DNA from: Vibrio variabilis
GTDB lineage: Bacteria > Pseudomonadota > Gammaproteobacteria > Enterobacterales > Vibrionaceae
Assembly: GCF_003263785.1 (NCBI RefSeq)
Contig: NZ_JYJK01000047.1
Coordinates: forward strand, 49,801-113,800
Direction of reading: 5' to 3'
DNA: 64,000 nt
This document shows, piece by piece, positions 61,373-64,000 of this stretch (position 1 is the stretch's first letter; each line of letters starts with the position of its first letter). The notes beneath the pieces were generated by a model, which did not search any database, was not told the origin of the DNA, and was given only the letters and a program-made list of their open reading frames with translations. The translations under genes were made by a program, and so were the position numbers.

Positions 61373-62427
61373 CTACAGATCGGCTTTTTTGCTACGTGAG
61401 TACTGACGATTAGCTTTTCCTTCACCCATGCTTTCAATGATGCGGTGGTAGTTATCGAATCGAACTGGATCGATTTTTCCTTCTTCTACGGCTTCACGCA
61501 GAAGACAGCCAGGGTCGTCTAGGTGTTTGCAGTCACGGAACTTACAGCCGCCAAGGTAGGGTTTGAATTCAACAAAGGCTTCAGTGACTTCATTGGGCTC
61601 TAAGTGCCAAAGACCAAACTCACGTACTCCCGGCGAGTCAATCAGATCGCCGCCCGATGGAAAGTGATACAGTCTTGCAGCGGTTGTAGTGTGCTGACCT
61701 AGGCCTGAGTTCTCAGAAACAGCACCTTCCTCTACATCGAGTTCTGGCATCAGCGCATTCACTAAGCTGGATTTACCCACGCCGGACTGCCCAACGAAGA
61801 TATTGATCTTGTCTTTGAGGTGCGTCTCAAGTTCAGCAATGCCTTCCCCCGATTCTTTACTGACCAAAAGCACCTTATAGCCGATGTTTTTGTACACATC
61901 GAGTAGTTGATAGAAGGCTTCTCGCTCTTCTTCTGGGATCAGGTCGATCTTGTTGAGCACGACTAATGGCGCAATTTGCAATGTCTCTGAGGCGATCAGG
62001 TAGCGATCGATAATGTTGAGTGAAAGTTCTGGCACAACCGCAGAAACAATCACCATTTGATCAACGTTAGCGGCGACAGGCTTCAGGCCGTCGTAATAAT
62101 CAGGGCGCGTTAGCATGGATGTTCTTGCTCTACAGCTTCGACAACGCCGGAGATACCATGCATTGATTCCAGACCAATGCGCCATTTTACGCGGTCGCCA
62201 GACACCAAAGATTCAATACCACGGCGCAGGTTACAGCGGTGGATCTCTTTGGTTTCCAAGTCCTCGATATCCGCATGTTGGCCGAATCGAGTGATCACTA
62301 GCCCCTGCTTAACAGCGCCAAGCATGGTTTCATCCCATTGGATGGTTTCTTCTTTTGCTAGTTTCTTTTTTTGGTTGCTGCGTACTCGACGCACTTGACC
62401 TTTGGTCAGTTTTTTCTTTTTCGCCAC
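61373..62427 (-). CDS. rsgA: Ribosome small-subunit GTPase RsgA (one frameshift near 62119)
   Basis: RsgA matures the 30S subunit late in assembly. The N-terminal frame ([22 protein letters not shown] fold) joins the GTPase frame after one base is added at CATCCATGC near 62119, giving about 351 residues. The circularly permuted G motifs are NKIDL (G4), [10 protein letters not shown] (G1) and DSPGVREFG (G3). The zinc ligands are in [14 protein letters not shown]. It diverges from orn, as in E. coli, with a 99-bp gap for both promoters. Confidence 0.93.
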
Positions 62428-62526
62428 GATATTTCATTGATGCGAATCGCATCAAACCATTTTGGTTACTGAATTTAATTTCGGTATAGTACCTCTTTTG
62501 ACAGAAAACAAATAGACGAGGGCGTT

Positions 62527-63072
62527 ATGTCTTTCAGCGATGACAATTTGATCTGGGTTGATCTAGAGATGACTGGACTGGATCCTGAGACACACAAAAT
62601 CATCGAGATCGCGAGCATTGTGACCGATAGCGAATTGAATATCTTGGCTGAAGGACCGGTTATTGCCATCCATCAACCTGAAGTCGAACTCGCGAAAATG
62701 GACGATTGGTGCACCAATACCCATACCGCAAGTGGGCTGGTGGCACGTGTTCAAGCCAGTGAACACGATGAAGAGAGTGCCATTCGTGAGACGATCGCAT
62801 TTTTGGAGAAGTGGGTGCCAAAAGGTAAGTCGCCTATTTGCGGTAACAGTATTGGTCAGGATCGTCGCTTCCTCTACAAGCATATGCCTGAGCTCGAGGA
62901 ATACTTCCACTACCGCTACGTAGATGTCAGCACAATCAAAGAGCTGACTCGTCGTTGGAAACCAGAGGTTTTGGATGGTTTTTCCAAACAAGGCACACAC
63001 CTAGCTCTAGATGATATTCGTGAGTCGATTGCTGAACTCAAGTTCTATCGTGAAACTATTTTCACTATTTGA
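62527..63072 (+). CDS. orn: Oligoribonuclease
   Basis: The 181-residue DEDDh 3'-5' exonuclease degrades 2-5 nt RNA fragments and pGpG. Catalytic residues are in [10 protein letters not shown] (D, E), [10 protein letters not shown] (D) and [10 protein letters not shown] (H, D). Start and length match the family. The gene precedes the Gly/fMet tRNA cluster. Confidence 0.97.
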   Translation: MSFSDDNLIWVDLEMTGLDPETHKIIEIASIVTDSELNILAEGPVIAIHQPEVELAKMDDWCTNTHTASGLVARVQASEHDEESAIRETIAFLEKWVPKGKSPICGNSIGQDRRFLYKHMPELEEYFHYRYVDVSTIKELTRRWKPEVLDGFSKQGTHLALDDIRESIAELKFYRETIFTI

Positions 63073-63188
63073 TCGTTGAATACTTGTTAAAAACAAGGAC
63101 TTTGGGTTGCGATAGGTGGAAAAATATCGAAAAATTGTGTGCTTTTTCATCAAACGAAAAAAAAGATCATTTTTTTACTGATAAGGAC

Positions 63189-63216
63189 TTGCATCACAAA
63201 AAAATGCTCTTATAAT
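63189..63216 (+). promoter_or_regulatory. Strong sigma-70 promoter of the tRNA operon
   Basis: The -35 TTGCAT (63189-63194) and the -10 TATAAT (63211-63216) have a 16-bp spacer. The discriminator TCGCAGCCC after the -10 is GC-rich, as in stringently controlled stable RNA promoters. It reads into tRNA-Gly at 63250. Confidence 0.8.
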
Positions 63217-63249
63217 TCGCAGCCCTGAACAACGAAAGACGTTCATAAA

Positions 63250-63325
63250 GCGACACTAGCTCAGTTGGTAGAGCGCAACCTTGCCAAGGTTGAGGTCACG
63301 AGTTCGAACCTCGTGTGTCGCTCCA
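63250..63325 (+). tRNA. glyV-like: tRNA-Gly (anticodon GCC), copy 1
   Basis: The 76-nt cloverleaf begins GCGACAC, carries the anticodon loop TTGCCAA and the T-arm GAGTTCGAACCTC, and encodes the 3' CCA. It is identical to the two later copies by eye. Confidence 0.95.
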
Positions 63326-63367
63326 GTTTGAAAGTTCTCACGGTACTTAACGGTGATACAATACGGA

Positions 63368-63444
<77 letters not shown>

Positions 63445-63463
63445 ATTCTCTTTATGAGAATAT

Positions 63464-63539
63464 GCGACACTAGCTCAGTTGGTAGAGCGCAACCTTGCCA
63501 AGGTTGAGGTCACGAGTTCGAACCTCGTGTGTCGCTCCA
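63464..63539 (+). tRNA. tRNA-Gly (GCC), copy 2
   Basis: Same 76-nt sequence as the first copy, including the CCA. The spacer before it differs from the spacer before copy 3. Confidence 0.95.
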
Positions 63540-63580
63540 AATTAATAAGCTCTCATCATGCTTTAAATGGTGACTATGGA

Positions 63581-63657
<77 letters not shown>

Positions 63658-63687
63658 AATTTAATCAATAGCGTTTGCTGTTGATAT

Positions 63688-63763
63688 GCGACACTAGCTC
63701 AGTTGGTAGAGCGCAACCTTGCCAAGGTTGAGGTCACGAGTTCGAACCTCGTGTGTCGCTCCA
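63688..63763 (+). tRNA. tRNA-Gly (GCC), copy 3
   Basis: Same 76-nt sequence. Its spacer to the next tRNA is almost identical to the copy 1 spacer (one difference), showing that Gly-fMet pairs were duplicated as units. Confidence 0.95.
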
Positions 63764-63805
63764 GTTTGAAAGTTCTCACGGTACTTAACGGTGACACAAT
63801 ACGGA

Positions 63806-63882
<77 letters not shown>

Positions 63883-63895
63883 ACACATTACGATG

Positions 63896-63972
63896 GTTTG
63901 GGTGGTTCCTTTATCATAACCCTCAGGCCGTCGACGGATGCGCCGCCCGGTACAAACCCGGCCCCGCAACCA
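63896..63972 (+). pseudogene. Garbled tRNA-fMet-like copy
   Basis: The stretch contains TCATAACCC, a scrambled middle, and a 3' end CGCAACCA preceded by GGCCCC, followed by the same spacer text (AATCAATAGCGTTTGCTG) that follows fMet copy 2. It cannot fold as a proper cloverleaf. A decayed copy is possible, but a misassembled or low-quality read end in the repeat is more likely. Confidence 0.5.
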
Positions 63973-64000
63973 AATTCAATCAATAGCGTTTGCTGTTGAT

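Overview
The window looks like chromosomal DNA of a marine Vibrio or close relative (Gammaproteobacteria, Vibrionaceae). This rests on protein similarity I recognise (two DUF3316 proteins, CrbR- and CrbS-like acetate-switch regulators, the LpxL/LpxN lipid A pair, SlmA, the frdABCD-epmA-psd-rsgA-orn block, groESL next to efp/epmB) and on a Gly/fMet tRNA array behind orn. Almost everything is housekeeping. I see no phage, transposase, integron, CRISPR array, toxin cluster or classical defence island.

Layout. 1-10.9 kb: a DUF294/CBS protein cut by the left edge, an HcaT-like MFS transporter, a symporter-fused hybrid histidine kinase (CrbS-like), two tandem DUF3316 secreted proteins with near-duplicate long leaders, the acetate permease pair actP/DUF4212, a MarC protein and the response regulator CrbR. 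10.9-18.1 kb: dsbD, dcuA, aspA, fxsA and mutM. 18.1-23.8 kb: lipid A acyltransferases, slmA, coaBC, radC, rpmB-rpmG. 23.8-29.5 kb: trmL, an M14 carboxypeptidase, the Cpx envelope-stress system (cpxRA divergent from cpxP across two CpxR boxes) and fieF. 29.7-37.5 kb: pfkA, tpiA, a tautomerase, a DUF805 protein, a DUF3135 protein, a SufR-like regulator, glpX, zapB, a TetR regulator and a DHH phosphoesterase. 37.5-45.4 kb: envC, gpmI, yibN, secB, gpsA, cysE and a MATE exporter. 45.4-53 kb: groESL, a repeat-containing secreted protein, an MgtC-family protein, epmB/efp, a lipoprotein and an SPFH protein. 53-64 kb: frdDCBA, epmA, an EamA transporter, a DASS transporter, psd, rsgA, orn and three Gly-fMet tRNA pairs.

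Functional links: anaerobic C4-dicarboxylate metabolism is spread over dcuA/aspA and frdABCD; the frd promoter region carries a symmetrical CRP/FNR-like box. EF-P and two of its modification enzymes (EpmA, EpmB) lie within 9 kb. Glycolysis and gluconeogenesis are represented by pfkA, tpiA, glpX and gpmI. Acetate uptake (actP) sits with its likely two-component regulators.

A major caveat: 19 genes, including essential ones (coaBC, psd, epmB's partner genes, frdB, gpmI), are broken by about 23 frameshifts. Every one I could resolve is repaired by adding a single base, usually next to a GC dinucleotide or in a short homopolymer. I treat these as probable sequencing deletions and annotate the full-length genes. 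The right end of the window also holds a garbled tRNA copy, which suggests poor assembly in the tRNA repeat.
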